A stretch of 64,000 nucleotides of DNA from Pyricularia pennisetigena (GCF_004337985.1 NW_021940926.1:62001-126000); one strand, 5' to 3'. Counted from the first letter of the stretch, positions 11,008-23,291 are shown. Made by a program: numbers and translations. The notes: generated from the letters alone by a model not told the origin.

Positions 11008-14000
11008 ACAAGGGCAAATTCGTTTGTATATCGTAAAAAGCGTTTGCATTATAAAAAGCATTAAAAACGGGGACTTCGTCGTATTCGGCACATGTCCGAG
11101 GAAAATATGGTATTTAGTTGGCATACGATGCACCAGGGTAATGGAAGTTTCGTAGCTTAACATTATATTAACGTTCGGACCGATTTGCAAATGTTGTTTG
11201 AAAGTGGCTGGTTTTCGGGAAAAGTTGCAAAAAATGTAAAATAATGTGGAACTTTCGCAACCTGCTTGTTTGGCACTATTTCCTGGCTGCTGTTACGGCC
11301 GGGTTTGGATCCGGTTAGGTCAGGGGACGGTAAAAGGTCCTGAATGGTATGCTGGTTTGGGAATTTGTTTGCATTCCAACTTTTTGGAAAGGTGCTCAGG
11401 CTATGCCGCCAGGCTTCGTTTGCAAGGCGATAAGTTTGGAGGAGGGCGAACTTATTAGCTGGAGTTTGGTGGCGACAGGTTGGTGAGTTTGTAAAGTTGA
11501 CTAATTCCACAAAGTTGGCGATGTGGAATATAAATGGAGAAAATTAAATCTTCCCGGACCGCTATGGAAAAGAGATTGCAGGCGGATACAAAGTGCTTGT
11601 CGGCTAGACTGCCATTTCGTACTTGTTTTGGCCCCATTGGCCGCCCCATGTCCGTCTCTAAGGGCAATTGCTTATCCAACGTTATTTGTTCCAGCGTCCG
11701 TCGTCAATCGGCAGGCCGGAGTGACAGGATAAATGGTATGGTGCGCGGGCAGCTCCAGCTTTGTATGCCGGTTTGCCCACACGAGCTAGGGTCTTGAATG
11801 GTCCTGCTCGCTGTTTAAAGTATATCTGGACAGGTTGGCCCCGCAGGTAATAGCCGCGATGCAGTCGAAGATGCACCATGTTTACTACCGCGAACTTCTG
11901 CGGAACATAACCTCCATTTTATTTCCGTTTGAGCACGGTTTTTGTGGAATTCGTGGCCAGCCCTGCTTCCGACCACCGGTGTTTACGGACCGGCGCAACA
12001 TCTGCCGCCTTGCGCTGTTCTGGGAGGACCGGTGAATGTGTCCTCCGGGGCATCTAATATGCCCGTATGCATTACAGCGACTGTAAAGCTATGGAGTTGA
12101 CTGACTCCAGCCGTTATCTTGTCCGGGTCATATCGTACGAAAATCCGTCGGCGTTGCCTATACCATTGCATAAATCTGTCAACATAGGTCGATATTTTAA
12201 TCCAATGTTGAAGATGTATGTCATGTTGGTTGGTCCCGGCATGGAGTCGTGTGTATATTTCCTTTGCCGTGTCAAATTCGGCGTTGAAGGCTACCAAGGG
12301 CAAGGTAGTCGTTGTCGCGGGGCTCGCACCCTATGGTCGTGCTAAAATCCCGTCCCGGCCCCCGTAGCGGAGACAGGAGCCGAGGAAAAACACCAGCCCC
12401 AAAAGCCACAAGGCTCGACATACAGTATAGCACCATTCGCGATCGGTCTGCAAACCTCCGCACCTGTGCATTGCCTCGCTTTTACAGCGTACAAGTTCAA
12501 ATTCACCCCTGCCATTAATATAATCCAGTCTCGGGCTGGCAGCCTGGTACAGTTTAATTAGCGGCCCGAAACTTAAACTCCGTTATTCTAGCAGTATGGC
12601 GCATTGAGTTGGATGCCACAAGTCCCAGTTTTACTTTCCAGGCGGGACGTAAACATTTGCTCCGCAAGGAAGAGGTGGGACTCGGGATTTATATTAACAA
12701 ACTCCAGCTTAGTTAGCTCTACTGTAGACCTATAGAGGCGGAGGAAGAGAGGGGCAAATCGGACAACCCAGTGGACAAAAAACGTGGAAACCAGCAGGCC
12801 ACTTTGCTCAACCAAAACACGCAAATTCAATGTTTCACCAGGCGGAAAAGCAGCTCCAGAGTTACTAAATTGTAAGGCGTCACCATCTTGACACTATAAA
12901 AGTCGCCAAATCGCGTAGTGATAATTTCCATGTACGTAAATAAAGTGCAGTCACAGCACGATTCAATTTCGTATGATGGAATCCTGCGCGATATTTTCCT
13001 CGACCCGCTCCCGTTCAAATTAGGATCGCATTTGAGTGACCGTCTCCACTTTACCCAGCGGATTTCTTGGTAAAGTGGAGTATGTGGGCTGGGTGCAGGC
13101 ATTGCCCGGCATTCGAACCCAAAAAAGTGCCCTGCCACTATTAAACCAATCCATTTTATCGCCTTTTATCACGCCCCGGTACCTTTCTCGACAAAAAAAA
13201 CACATTTACACATGCACTTGGATAAAAAAGACGATTGGCGCAAGGATGTTGCAAGAAGACACCATTCACCCAAAGTGCCACGACCCAGTTTGAAAGCGGC
13301 GCAACGCCGTGCTGCAGTTCCACTACCCCCGCAAGTTTGTTCCCCGTTTGCCCCGCTTGTGCCAACCTTACAACCAGTCATTTCCGTGGCGCCACCCATG
13401 ACCTTCACTGTTTGTTTCGCCTGTCGCACCTAATTTACCGCTAAAACGCGACGACGCAGGGTTTTGATGCATATCGCACCCCCCTACAACACGGATACAT
13501 GCATTTGATCCACAACGCAATAGCATTTCTGCATTTTCCAAATCTGCTTGTTCATGCACAAACTTGAGGTACGTGGGTATTGGGCCCGGAGGAGGTACCT
13601 GTCCTCCCCCACTGTACAAATCGGTACACGCTGCGTGCAAATTTGTGTGCTGTCGCCCCGGCACCATAACAAAACCGTTTGTAAGACGCTGCAGTGCTGA
13701 GCTCAGGGGTTTTGCGTTGGGACTGGATAGGGTATTTTCGCCTACCCAGGGTTTGTCCGTCGAATGAATTCGCCAAATTTCCGTCCGTCTGTCATTCGAA
13801 TAGGTTACAACCAACATCGCAGGTTTTTTATTCTGCACCACTTTACAGACTTGGACACCGTTTATGGCGGAAATTCAATTCGGCAAATATTAGAATGAAA
13901 AAAAGGCCGAGCGCCTGCTAGGTCCTTTCCCTAAATTCCACCGATTGAAGGTTCCATTTGTTATTCACCAGAACCATTTATTCGGGGAGTTTTCAAAAGT

Positions 14001-15879
14001 ATGCAATCGAGAATTGTGACTTTTTGCCGATGGCAAGGCCAGCCACGTGGACAAACCCGAGCGTAACGCGTACAGACGTGGAAGCCGTTTCAATTCGATC
14101 GAACCACGTGTGAACAACTTTCATCCTGATGAACAACAGTTCGATGATGGCAGGTAGGAAAAAGAGCCAGGCGCAATTCGTAACCTTCCGTAATCGCCAT
14201 CCAGGGCAGTGGCGACGCCAGCTACAAAATTTTTATGTTTCGACGGCGAGGGTCCCAAGCCGGCCGACCCGTGGATCTTTACTCCGGTGTTCCACTGGTA
14301 CCAGCTTTGCAGCCACGACAGCGCTGTGAAAACACCAGGGGGTGGGGGGTTGGTATTAAAACTTCGACAATGGTCAGTAGGTCCACAAAACTCAGCATAA
14401 CGCGCCAAGGAGCTGGATGGCAGTGGTTTATAAAAAGGCGGTTGGCGGTTTGATGGGAACGGTGCTTTTTTATCCGAACCATTGAACCATTGAACGGGAT
14501 TAAAAAGCAGAATCCGGATCCAAAAAGAAAAAAAAGAACAAGCGTATCCCAATTTACACGGAGTGGTCAAGGCATTCCAATCGCAAAAAGCAGTCCATTT
14601 CGACGACGACAAAATTGACCCCCGACCGTGATTTGATATGGTGCGCGCAAAGCTGTGGTATACATGCAAAACTACCGAAACATGACCCAAATCGAAATCC
14701 TGTATGTTAAGCCGATATAAACGGGGTTGGAAAGCTTTTCAGGATGCCATTGACCGTTCCCCGCATGAAGACCTCATTTCAGGCTACCGACCGGCATCTG
14801 CGAAGCCCAACCTTGTTGGCGACGTGCCGATGACTGGGAAATTCCGGGGTTACAATGGCAATACCACCTTGTACAGGAAATACCGAAATTTCCATCGACG
14901 TTTTGCTATTAGCCGTCGAGATGATAACCGGTACAGCAGAAAGCCAAAGTCCCTCAACCTACTTGGTGACGACGAGGGAGTCCCCAGACCCGTGGACGGC
15001 GGGTATTTTGTCAATTTCGATACCAATATCCAGGCACGCTTTCAGGACCGCTTTTTGTCGACGTGCAGCAGCCTCGGATGCATGACGGCGAACGGGACCT
15101 TTGTAATGCCTCTTCTGTCGGCAGCTTCTCCTGGGGTATTTCCACCGACACCTTCGTTTGTAGTGCCCTCACCCCCTTTAAACTTTCCTTTTTGTGAGGG
15201 TACCGGTAACACATGTTTATATTCGCCGTATTCGTCCGTCCTTTGATGAGCCATTTCTGAACCTTTGAATTATCGTACTACTGTTCTTTATTGGGAATGG
15301 CAGCATAATATGGCCGAGGAAAATGCTGTTCAAAGGCTGGTTTTACAAGGTTTTGGTCAAACCCGTTTGCTACCATCTGGTGAATTTTGATCGGTATGTC
15401 GTATATCTATATCGTCCCGTACTAATTGTCCCTCCAGAGGAAGTTGGTTGGCAAATCTTTTGGTAGGCTGAAAGCTCAGTGGGCAGTCTTTTAAACCCCA
15501 CTGCTTTTTCGTTGTTGGCCTAGGTCTACCCCATCATTTCGGCCTCGCACGAGGAGATTGCTAGCACTGTCTCAATGGGGTTGGCTTTAAACCTACCGAG
15601 GTAAAACGCCGGGAAGGCGATACTTGGCCGTGCCCATAGTATGGCATACACTATATTATGGACCCAATGCCTACGTCGTAAATATATCCGAATGTCTCTG
15701 GTGCTTGGTAACCTTCAGCAGTAGGTAAGTCGGATGAATGAGGTTTAAGCCCGTACGGGGTCTTATAGTGTATTTTGTTTAACAAACCAATTTGCCAGGG
15801 CGGTATTGGGTACCAAGTCGTGAACCTTATGGTAAAACCAGAACAGGCGTTTCGTGGTCCCAGGAACGCGTGGATATCC
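11008..15879. other. Decayed DNA with scattered coding-like pieces
   Basis: No complete gene is visible. Pieces with protein-like composition occur on the minus strand near 12830-13140 (ends at a stop at 12827), 13370-13840 and 14760-15120, and on either strand near 11985-12300. None carries a motif I can name. A minus-strand segment near 15560 resembles the SSCEAE signature of copia RNase H, but too little surrounds it to make a call. Confidence 0.35.
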
Positions 15880-17131
15880 TGCAATTTTACGAGCTCCGAG
15901 ATGAAGGATGCATGCGCCTCTGGGTATTAAATACGCTGAACGGGAGGTTTGGCATACCGGATATGCTAGGCCGTACCAGCCTTTCGAAAATTGAAACATT
16001 TAGCGAATATTTGAGGCCTGCCGGGTTCGCTCGCTGTGACCTCCAATCCTGAATTTGGGTTTCAACTTTCTTTTGGACATATTTAGTTTTGAAGCGTTTC
16101 GATCGAGTTCCAAAGGGCCGTACCCTCGACTGGTGTCCGTATTATCTATCTCACGACCTCTTGCAAATCGACGAGCTGGAGCCTTTTTGATTTTGACCGG
16201 ACCCGATATATATAATATTTTGGCAGCCCTTATTAACCAAATGTTCCAGCAATTGGTCCAGGGCATGGTTGGTGTAACAGACGCACAAATTAATCCTAAA
16301 TTAGCTCGGGTCTTGCTAACGAGCAGCACCTGGATAGGGGTTTCTCCGACATGGCCTTTCCCAGTTCCCGGCGGCCCTCGGATTAGAGCGAGTAATGGAC
16401 CAAATAAGTTTATAATGGTTCGAAACTGGGTCATATCAAGGGTGGTGTGCTGGCAAAAAGTGGCGGGATCAAAAGAGTTATAGGCCTATACCTTATTTTT
16501 GTGCCAGTGTTTGTCAAACAGCCCGGGTTGTATGGGAACCCAGGCCTTTTAAAGCGGCGTTTCGACGGCGGGTTGCTGGCCGCCGACGCTTTAGAAAAAT
16601 GAAATTTCTAAACGACATGTCAAACTCTCGCGACATGGACTGGAAGGCCCCGAGGACTGGAGCAAGGACGGCAGGAGAATGGAAGGGAATTCGAAAAGCT
16701 GTTATTGCCTCATTTCCATACTTTTGAGCCAGAGCAAGGGTTTTTGGACCTTTACAGCCTTTATGTCCACCGCTCGAAAAAAGGGAAAATGCATGACGGC
16801 CATTATCGCAGAAGCTATATCGAGGTTTGTGATTTTCGTCTGTCGCTGGCGTCTGAACAGTAACTTCGGGCCCCGAAGCCTTCCGCTGGGTAGATTTGGA
16901 TACTTGCAGCACCCGTTACTTGTGACCTAAAAAAGGTCGTGCGTTTGGAATCGATTCGCCGGGCTTCAGGCGGCGAAAAATATACTCGAGATATTTGTTG
17001 GTTTGCAACGAGTAGAAATCCTTTGTCCCGGAGCCAAAAACATCAGATTTTATGCAAAGGTCCTTGGCGATGGAATTAAAGTTCGCACTGACGAGGTTGG
17101 AAAAGCAGGTATTAATAGTTTTCGCCAGCAC
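15880..17131 (-). pseudogene. NFX1-type (ZNFX1-like) superfamily 1 helicase, decayed
   Basis: Remnant of a UPF1-like RNA helicase of the NFX1/ZNFX1 group, proteins linked in other eukaryotes to RNA silencing and antiviral defence. Reading 5' to 3' on the minus strand: a segment with PVLGAFQ near 16650, typical of the region before the helicase core; motif I at about 16340-16380, preceded by a Q-motif-like TLDMTQF and reading IRGPPGTGKG with G where T is normal; then in another frame the group signature YTNHALDQLLEHL at about 16230-16285; then IIYIGSG; then FERLV followed by QRRMHP near 15900-15960. These diagnostic strings come in the right order but need several frame changes and span stops, so the gene is dead. 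The cysteine-rich C-terminus was not found. Segments upstream to about 17131 are likely part of it but weaker. Confidence 0.8.
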
Positions 17132-19376
17132 CCCACAGGACAGAGAAAAAGCCTCTAAGCTGGAAATGGCGGTACCGAGGAAAGGCAGCTTTACCCAGTG
17201 ATCGACCAGATGGATAATGAAACCGCACTATTGTTTGAAGCGGGTCGCATTAAGCCCCAAAATGTGCGGTAAATCGTGGCAATCTCCTGCTCCAGGACCA
17301 GACTCGATAATGTTTCGGTGTAGGTGACATGTCAACTTTTGTACCATATCTTTTATAAGTATTAGCTTGGTTTCGGTGGCCAGTTCCTGGATAATTTGTT
17401 GAGGTAAAGTGGCGTCGTTTTCGACCAGCGGTGCAGTTTGGAGAAAGAATTAGTCCCGTAATACCATCGTTCGGGATTTTGGCTGCGGCCGCAACCGCGT
17501 TCATTTATAACTTTTCTTTCTGGGGATTAGAGGCACGAGCGGACTGCCTGGGCCGGTCGTTGGACAGGCCATTGGACTGGCGTTGGCATCGTAAAAAAAT
17601 TTGCAGGTTAGCCATAGCGGCAAACCACCGATCTAGTGATAGGGCGTGTTCAGTGGCACAGCATTCAGGCTTGACTTCTAGCAGAGTCTCGTCTTGCGTT
17701 TGCGTGCATTTTAACAAGGTTGGATTGCTGCAGCGAGGCCAAATAGAGGGCTAAACGTTTGTAACCGTGAAAAATTTAGGGTATAATATATCACGCTTGT
17801 AGGAAAGTAACAGGAATTGTGAATAGAACGATTGTTATCGTTTGGATCTTTTGAAAAAAGACTTTGCTGACGAACGTACGCACTGCCTCAGCGGCTTCCT
17901 TTTTTAAAAAATACTGGCGTGGTCGATTCCCGCAGGAAGGCGTTAATACTATTCGTTGCGATTACCCTGAATAATGCCAAACCATAGCCGACTGTAATGC
18001 AAACTTCAGGCTGTTAGTTCGCCATTGTTCTGGTCGCGTTTATGTTATCCCACCCACACAAAGAATGAGGACCGTCATCGTGAGCTAGGATATGCGCTGT
18101 GTGACGTTGCCATAAACAACTTCACCAATTAAAAATTGTTTACACCGTCCGTATAAAAAAGCATATACACAATCAGCTTCCGTATTACCAACGGTGGCAG
18201 AAGCCTCATTGCATCTCCGACTCCTACCCTATAATAATGCCACCAATCAAATATTGTTACACCAAAAAGGTGATGCTGGAATTCGAGGGCCATATTTTTG
18301 CAGGAGCGGGATTTGGGTTATTGGAAATTTGTCGCATATAACCCAAAGTTCGGCCAAAACAAGCACCATGATCGATCTCTTTTCAGTATATACCTTGTAA
18401 ATCGGTATTCCAATCGACTCGTAAATTTCCATAAAATTGTTTCCATATTTGAATAGCCTAGAGAAAATGTAAGCCCAAATAGCTTTCCAAACACCTCAAC
18501 TAGTTTGATGTCTTTTGCAGTGGAAAGGCATTAGCCAAATTTCGAAAGAGAAGGGCAAGACGGAAACCCCCAACCGAGTGCCTGGCGAAGCCCTGCGGTT
18601 GGCGACAAACAACCCAATAAACGATAGACACATGCCGCCAAGAAAGCATGCATGCAATTGCATACTTTGCAATTGCACCCGGTTAAAGTTCCCTCCCTTT
18701 TCTCTCTTCATTTCTTTGTTTGGGACAAACCCAAAGGACTGGCTACACTGTGTCCAATGGAATTGCACTCCGCTGGGCTACGCTGATTCTGCATTACCGG
18801 AGCTAATTTTAGTGATAAAGGTTCAGAAGAGTGATGCAGAAAGCCGGGACCGCGTCCGCGGCGTCGAAAGAGAAACTGCGAGACCGCCGGACGCCTGGAA
18901 AATGTAAATGTGTCGAAAACAGGAGACTGGTTTGAGGTTTGATTTACCATTTGCTCGCGTCGGTTCCGTTAATTGTCGACTAGGTTAAGGGTTGACCAAC
19001 TACTAACCACATGCATGCACTCCCGGCACCTCGGACATTTTATGGCATTTTATCGAGAGTATTAAAGGGGTGGACTTTCCACTTTGCTGGTTTTCTTCTC
19101 CTTTCATTTTGTTACGACAAACACAGAGTGTCCATTTTTACCTGTCAACGCTTTGGTTTTCAGCAAAGATTATTGGACAGGGTACGTTGTTTTTGGAGTG
19201 CCCTTATAACGACTTTACCTTTAATAAAACATTTACTTATTTCAGCACAACTATACACAAGGCGTCTGGTACGGGAGGTCAGCTGCAAAGCTGCAAACGA
19301 AAACTGAATGCTGGTGGTCGTAACGGCGAGATGGAATCCCGTACAGACAGAAATAGGACGACAAAACCGTGGCATT
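17132..19376. other. No supported gene
   Basis: Possible far-upstream remains of the NFX1-type helicase lie at 17.1-17.75 kb on the minus strand. The rest shows only short frames without motifs. A/T-rich patches near 17.8-18.4 kb look noncoding. Confidence 0.4.
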
Positions 19377-19655
19377 TCATATAACCGTCATCTTGTTAGT
19401 TTTTGGTGTTTGCCAGTGGGAAACATCCCAGCGACCTACGCCAAAAGCCCATACGACGACTGCAACCCCGGATGCGACAAAACCAGCAAAAAACATCGCG
19501 GCAGGCATAGGGTTCCCAACATGGCCATGCTAGTAAAAACGGCGAATATGCCGCCGGCGTAAGTGAACCGCCGTACATCCACGATTGGAAAGCAGCGCAA
19601 AGGTTTTTAGGATGTGAAAAGGTTATAAACTAGTAGGCGTGGGGATGAACGGTTG
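19377..19655 (-). pseudogene. ISG12-like (IFI6/IFI27 family) gene, C-terminal half
   Basis: C-terminal half of a small hydrophobic ISG12-like membrane protein. The minus-strand frames read AAFQSWMYGG just after intron sequence. A 1-nt frameshift leads into GGIFAVFTSMAMLGTL, and a second 1-nt shift leads into MPAAMFFAGFVASGVAVVVW, ending with a polar tail and a TGA at 19377-19379. Glycine- and alanine-rich membrane segments around an FQSW.YGGFTPAGG-type core are the family hallmark. The N-terminal half is not next to it; a matching N-terminal half lies 14.5 kb away at 34158-34589 on the same strand. Two frameshifts make this non-functional. Family assignment is by motif recall; a profile search would settle it. 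Confidence 0.8.
19547..19655 (+). repeat. Left direct repeat flanking the virus-like block
   Basis: 109 bp that match 34158-34268 in the same orientation with about 10 substitutions and two 1-bp indels (roughly 90% identity). The repeat covers the end of an intron and the start of exon 2 of the ISG12-like gene. Similarity stops sharply inside exon 2 at the low-coordinate end and in the intron at the high end. On the minus strand, five of the ten substitutions are T in this copy against C in the other. Confidence 0.9.
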
Positions 19656-20018
19656 CCAAGGGCTGGTATCGGATATAAACGGAATGGAATTCGGGTGCGT
19701 TAATATTATAAATTACTGGGTACCAATAGTGTTAAAAACCTATGATCTGAGGTGTAAACACATCATGGGTAACACTAACCTTTTAGTGAATTACGGAGTT
19801 GGATTTGCTGGCTACGTTCCGAAACTTATCAAAGCAGCGTTGTTTATTTTGTGCCCATATGTCCGCTAAGTGTGCGGGTGGGTACCAGACGCTCAATAGT
19901 AAACTGGGACATGCCTACAACCACTATAAATTTCACTCAAGCAGAAGCTTTAGCCACAGAGCGACATTCCCCACGTATGTAAAATCTATATATTTCCCTT
20001 CCTGCTGCTCACACTATC

Positions 20019-20774
20019 GTGCCACGGAAGTTCACCTATCATAACAGGGGTAGGTGGGTGGACCACCTGGAGCCTTTTTCCCCAGCTAGGCGAACTCTAA
20101 TAACCTATTTTTGGATTATTGGTAGTTGCATTTTAAATCCAGTTACCCAGCCACGCTGCCTTCTATTTTGCGGACCCGGTGAATCAGGAAAGAGCACAAC
20201 TTTGAGGGGAGCAAGATCCCGTCGGACTGGGTGCACAGGCCTGCTGGCAGACGGGTCCTTGCAGGAATTAAGTTTGCGTGTGGCTTTAAAAATAGCGAAT
20301 ATTGTGGTTTCCTCCAGGTTAGCTATATGTTTTGAGCTTAATTTTAATAAGAAACCCGTAAATATGGAATTGCTGAAAAACGTCACGGGTGGTAATTACA
20401 TACAGACAGAAGATTTTATATGCAAAACCCTGTGTTTATTCATAATAGCAACCAACGGCCTTCCTAACCAGGATTTGCAGAGAGAACGTTTATCCGATGC
20501 CATACTGAGACGATTAATTTGTGTAAAAATGAAAGTTTCAACGTTAGAATTGGATACTGTAGCCGACCCCAACGACGTTGAATCGAAACTTACATTTCGA
20601 ACATTTACCCATACGGTTACAAAATCAACGAGCGGTTCCATTAACCAATACGAGGGCAGGGACGTGGTTACGTTTCTTGCAGCCTTGCTTAATTTGGCGC
20701 TAAATGAGGTTTTCAACAAAGCGCGCTTTATATCACCTATATGTGTAGAAACACCCCTGTGGGCTATGTTATAA
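20019..20774 (+). pseudogene. D5-like superfamily 3 helicase, N-terminally broken
   Basis: A 251-codon open stretch covering the ATPase core of an SF3 helicase, the replicative helicase of many DNA viruses. Visible motifs are Walker A CGPGESGKST (residues 51-60), motif B LAICFE (101-106), the B-prime loop NVTGGNYIQ (121-129), motif C FIIATNGLPN (141-150) with its sensor asparagine, and an arginine-finger region ILRRLICVK (162-170). Order and spacing fit the D5 family of primase-helicases and virophage or polinton relatives. The upstream part that would hold a D5_N or primase domain is scrambled by stops between 19656 and 20018. The ATG at 20019 is only the first in frame, not a real start. 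Walker A has ES where many family members have N, but the lysine is kept. Confidence 0.8.
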
Positions 20775-20942
20775 AGGGATTACAGTTGTACGATACACCT
20801 AACGAGATCTAGGTGCAAAAGCACAAAACAACACCAGCGTTGCCAAAATTTCACTATCTGCATTTTGAAAAAACACCCCTACCAGTGACACTGCACTGTA
20901 CCCTCGGCACACACACTTACGGCCATCAACATGTTTACAAAT

Positions 20943-21411
20943 AAGATCGTCCTGTTGTCGAAGAAGATGGAGAGATGTACGAGGAGTATTTTGAGGAAGA
21001 GGAGGTGTCGGAAATGGCAGACATTCCTGCACCAGTGGTCGCGCCCCAACCTGCAAGCCCAGCTGTAGCTAAAACTGGTGCTCAGTTCGCAGGAGCAGTT
21101 AAAATTCCTGTTGCTCCGTCTGCAATTTCCCGCCGGGATCCAAAAACCCTTTTGACATTTCCTATTTCTGGAACGCCGAAATTTCGAAACAGCTGGAGAT
21201 TGCGTTCCCTTCCATAAACAGTTTGTTTGAAACCACCAACGATTTGATTCGCAAAAGTCGCCGGAGAAAAAGTATTGGAAATCTACCGCTGAATTCAAAA
21301 GGGTTGGTTTTAAATTTACCATTTTGCGTTTCGAACACGTTCTTTTGGGATAGAATGACAGCAGGAATTACGGTAACAATTACGTGTATGCTATTTGCTC
21401 GTTTGGTTTAA
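20943..21411 (+). pseudogene. Virus-like protein remnant with acidic N-terminus and C-terminal membrane segment
   Basis: An acidic stretch (EEYFEEEEVSEM near 20980) leads into a proline- and alanine-rich linker. After a frame change near 21130 comes a mixed alpha/beta segment (DISYFWNAEISKQLEI). After another change there is a C-terminal hydrophobic stretch (TAGITVTITCMLF) ending at the stop at 21409-21411. The design, a soluble domain with a membrane anchor at the very end, recurs in this block. Function unknown; envelope proteins of large insect DNA viruses are often tail-anchored, but no specific match is claimed. Confidence 0.45.
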
Positions 21412-21444
21412 AGAAAAGGTTTTAATAGCAACCAAGGCACCCCT

Positions 21445-22062
21445 TTGTGTACCATTTCCACGAGTACCAGCAAAGCCATTACTGTCATTATGGTTGTTAA
21501 AGTGCATGTAAAGGTTGTAAACACGGATAAAAAGCCTTTCAGTTCCAAGGACGTCGGCAAGATTGCCATAGACGCGGAGAGAATATACCTGACTAATGTC
21601 ATGGTAGACGCCCTCCCGCTTTTCGCCTCCGCAAAGCTCAGGCTAAGGCCGCTGACCCTCCGGCCTTCAAAAAGGATATTGAGTCCGAGGAATTCGCTGA
21701 CAGCTCCCATCTTTTGGCATTGGATGTATCGAACCCCCGCCAACTATGCGCTTTCTCACACCGGCTTTATCGTTTTTAAAAACGCTGCGCATTGCAGTGC
21801 GATATTTCACACATTTTTCAAAATGGACCCGTGTCAGCAGGCGTTCAACTATTAATCGGAGGATACAGCATTGGTAAAAGGGATAGGTCTACCACCTCGC
21901 ACCGCAATTAGACCAAATAACGGAATACATTTCAAACCAGGGCACTTTTCTAATATGGCGTCCATGGCGAATCTCCTGTCTAATTTAAAGAAGAAAATGA
22001 CACAATACAGTAAAAAGAAGTGGTACACTTTTAGACGTCCTTGTGGCGATTTTAGGTTTTGA
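21445..22062 (+). pseudogene. Virus-like protein remnant, unknown function
   Basis: A 136-codon frame to 21855 is followed by a 63-codon frame to 22062, separated by a stop. The first has alternating hydrophobic residues with charged turns; the second is basic (NLKKKMTQYSKKK). On the opposite strand (21743-21408) a frame contains a long hydrophobic run that could equally be a membrane protein, so the coding strand is not certain. No family recognised. Confidence 0.35.
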
Positions 22063-22091
22063 AAGGAATCACCAACGATAAAATAAATAAA

Positions 22092-22619
22092 ATGTGGAAG
22101 TTTTTGGAGATAATGTCAACCACCCTTCCGTCGGACAGTGCAAAAAAGCTTCGGCTCCTGATGGATGGCAGGACATCCGAAAGGTTTTCAACTTGGATAA
22201 AAGTGCGCGAACTCAAACGTGGCTAAATTGGACAAGGTGGGCCAGGTAAATAAACCAGGAAACCCGCACTGTCTACAAAGCTCCCAATCGAAATTGCTCT
22301 TAAAAACTACGAAAATGGAACACACGATTTCCGCGCTTTGGTGGTAGAGAATGCTGTAGACTTTTGCCTACAAACCCTGGCCCCACTACAATTATTTATG
22401 GAGTTCCTAGTCTTTGCCCCCAAAGCCCAAGAAAGTGTTTAGCAAAAAAGGTAGGGCCTGGGATTCCACAGCTCGTACGAAATACCCTCTTACCTTGCAG
22501 CAGAGATCGTAAGAAAAGTTGGTCTTCCCGTTAACTTTAACAAACCGTTTGAATATACCACCATAAAGCTGTTGCTGCTCGTTACAGTGCTATTTGCTAT
22601 AAAGTTTGGTTTTATGTAA
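22092..22619 (+). pseudogene. Virus-like tail-anchored protein remnant
   Basis: Begins at a plausible ATG (22092) after an A-rich leader and ends at TAA 22617-22619. Three or four frame changes or stops interrupt it. Readable segments include IEIALKNYENGTHDF and LAAEIVRKVGLPVNF, and the last 15 or so residues form a membrane segment (IKLLLLVTVLFAIKFGFM) directly before the stop. This organisation is that of a C-terminally anchored membrane protein. It is followed 30 bp later by a convergent minus-strand frame, which shows how tightly the block is packed. Confidence 0.45.
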
Positions 22620-22646
22620 AGTGAAAATTGCGTAAGGCGGCGTCTT

Positions 22647-23283
22647 TTACGAACTGACGCACGCACCTTTGAAATTGAGCAGCAGCCTTAAAGTGTACTT
22701 GCTACATTTATACACACCCTGCTTTCCTAGCACGCGAACCATAAACATGAGTTTTGATCTGGTTATATTGTTATAGGTCCATTCAGAGAATTCGTTTGCA
22801 CATGCTTTGTTTACTATGTAGGGAGCCAGCCTCCCTAATACCTCCATTTTCGACTATAGCATCCTAAGATTTCCCTGAAAAGGCAGATTTTCAGTTATAG
22901 AAAGTTCCTGTCTGGCTTGTACCAAATCTGAGTCTGGTGTATGCGGGCCGTGCACGTCACAAGCTCCGGCTGTATAAAAACTACTCTTATAATTGTATTC
23001 TCCCCCACCTAAATTTACACAGGGTATGCACCGTCCGTCTACAACTGCAGCTCCGAAACATATTGCCCGCAAATCCTAAGGTCACGTTGTCCAGAAGATT
23101 GCAAGCATGAGGCGGTAACGCTTTGTAACAGGTGGTTGTGTAAATATTTTCGTATAATATGCTGTTGGTAGAGGATAGTGCCTCTGTTAAATGCTTCAGC
23201 AAATAAAATTGGCTCCTAACTTTGTGTTTCGTAGTAGATTTAAACATGGCGTGTATACAAGCAATTACGTTTCTTGGGGCCAC
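22647..23283 (-). pseudogene. Virus-like protein remnant, cysteine-containing
   Basis: Three minus-strand segments in different frames (23283 to about 23060, 23072-22854, 22847-22647) appear to be one gene. The middle one is cysteine-bearing with polar glycine turns (CIPCVNLGGGEYNY). The last is basic with a short hydrophobic run. No known domain. It is divergent from the plus-strand frame starting at 23292, only 8 bp away, which would leave almost no promoter and suggests overlapping transcription signals. Confidence 0.4.
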
Positions 23284-23291
23284 GGAAAAAT

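Noticed and set aside
15540..15600. SSCEAE-like copia RNase H signature on the minus strand
   Set aside because: Only a dozen residues fit and the neighbouring sequence reads as NFX1-type helicase, so a separate copia copy is not supported.
21408..21743. Minus-strand multi-pass membrane protein
   Set aside because: The hydrophobic run is real in translation, but the plus-strand readings are longer and better balanced; left as an alternative, not a separate gene.
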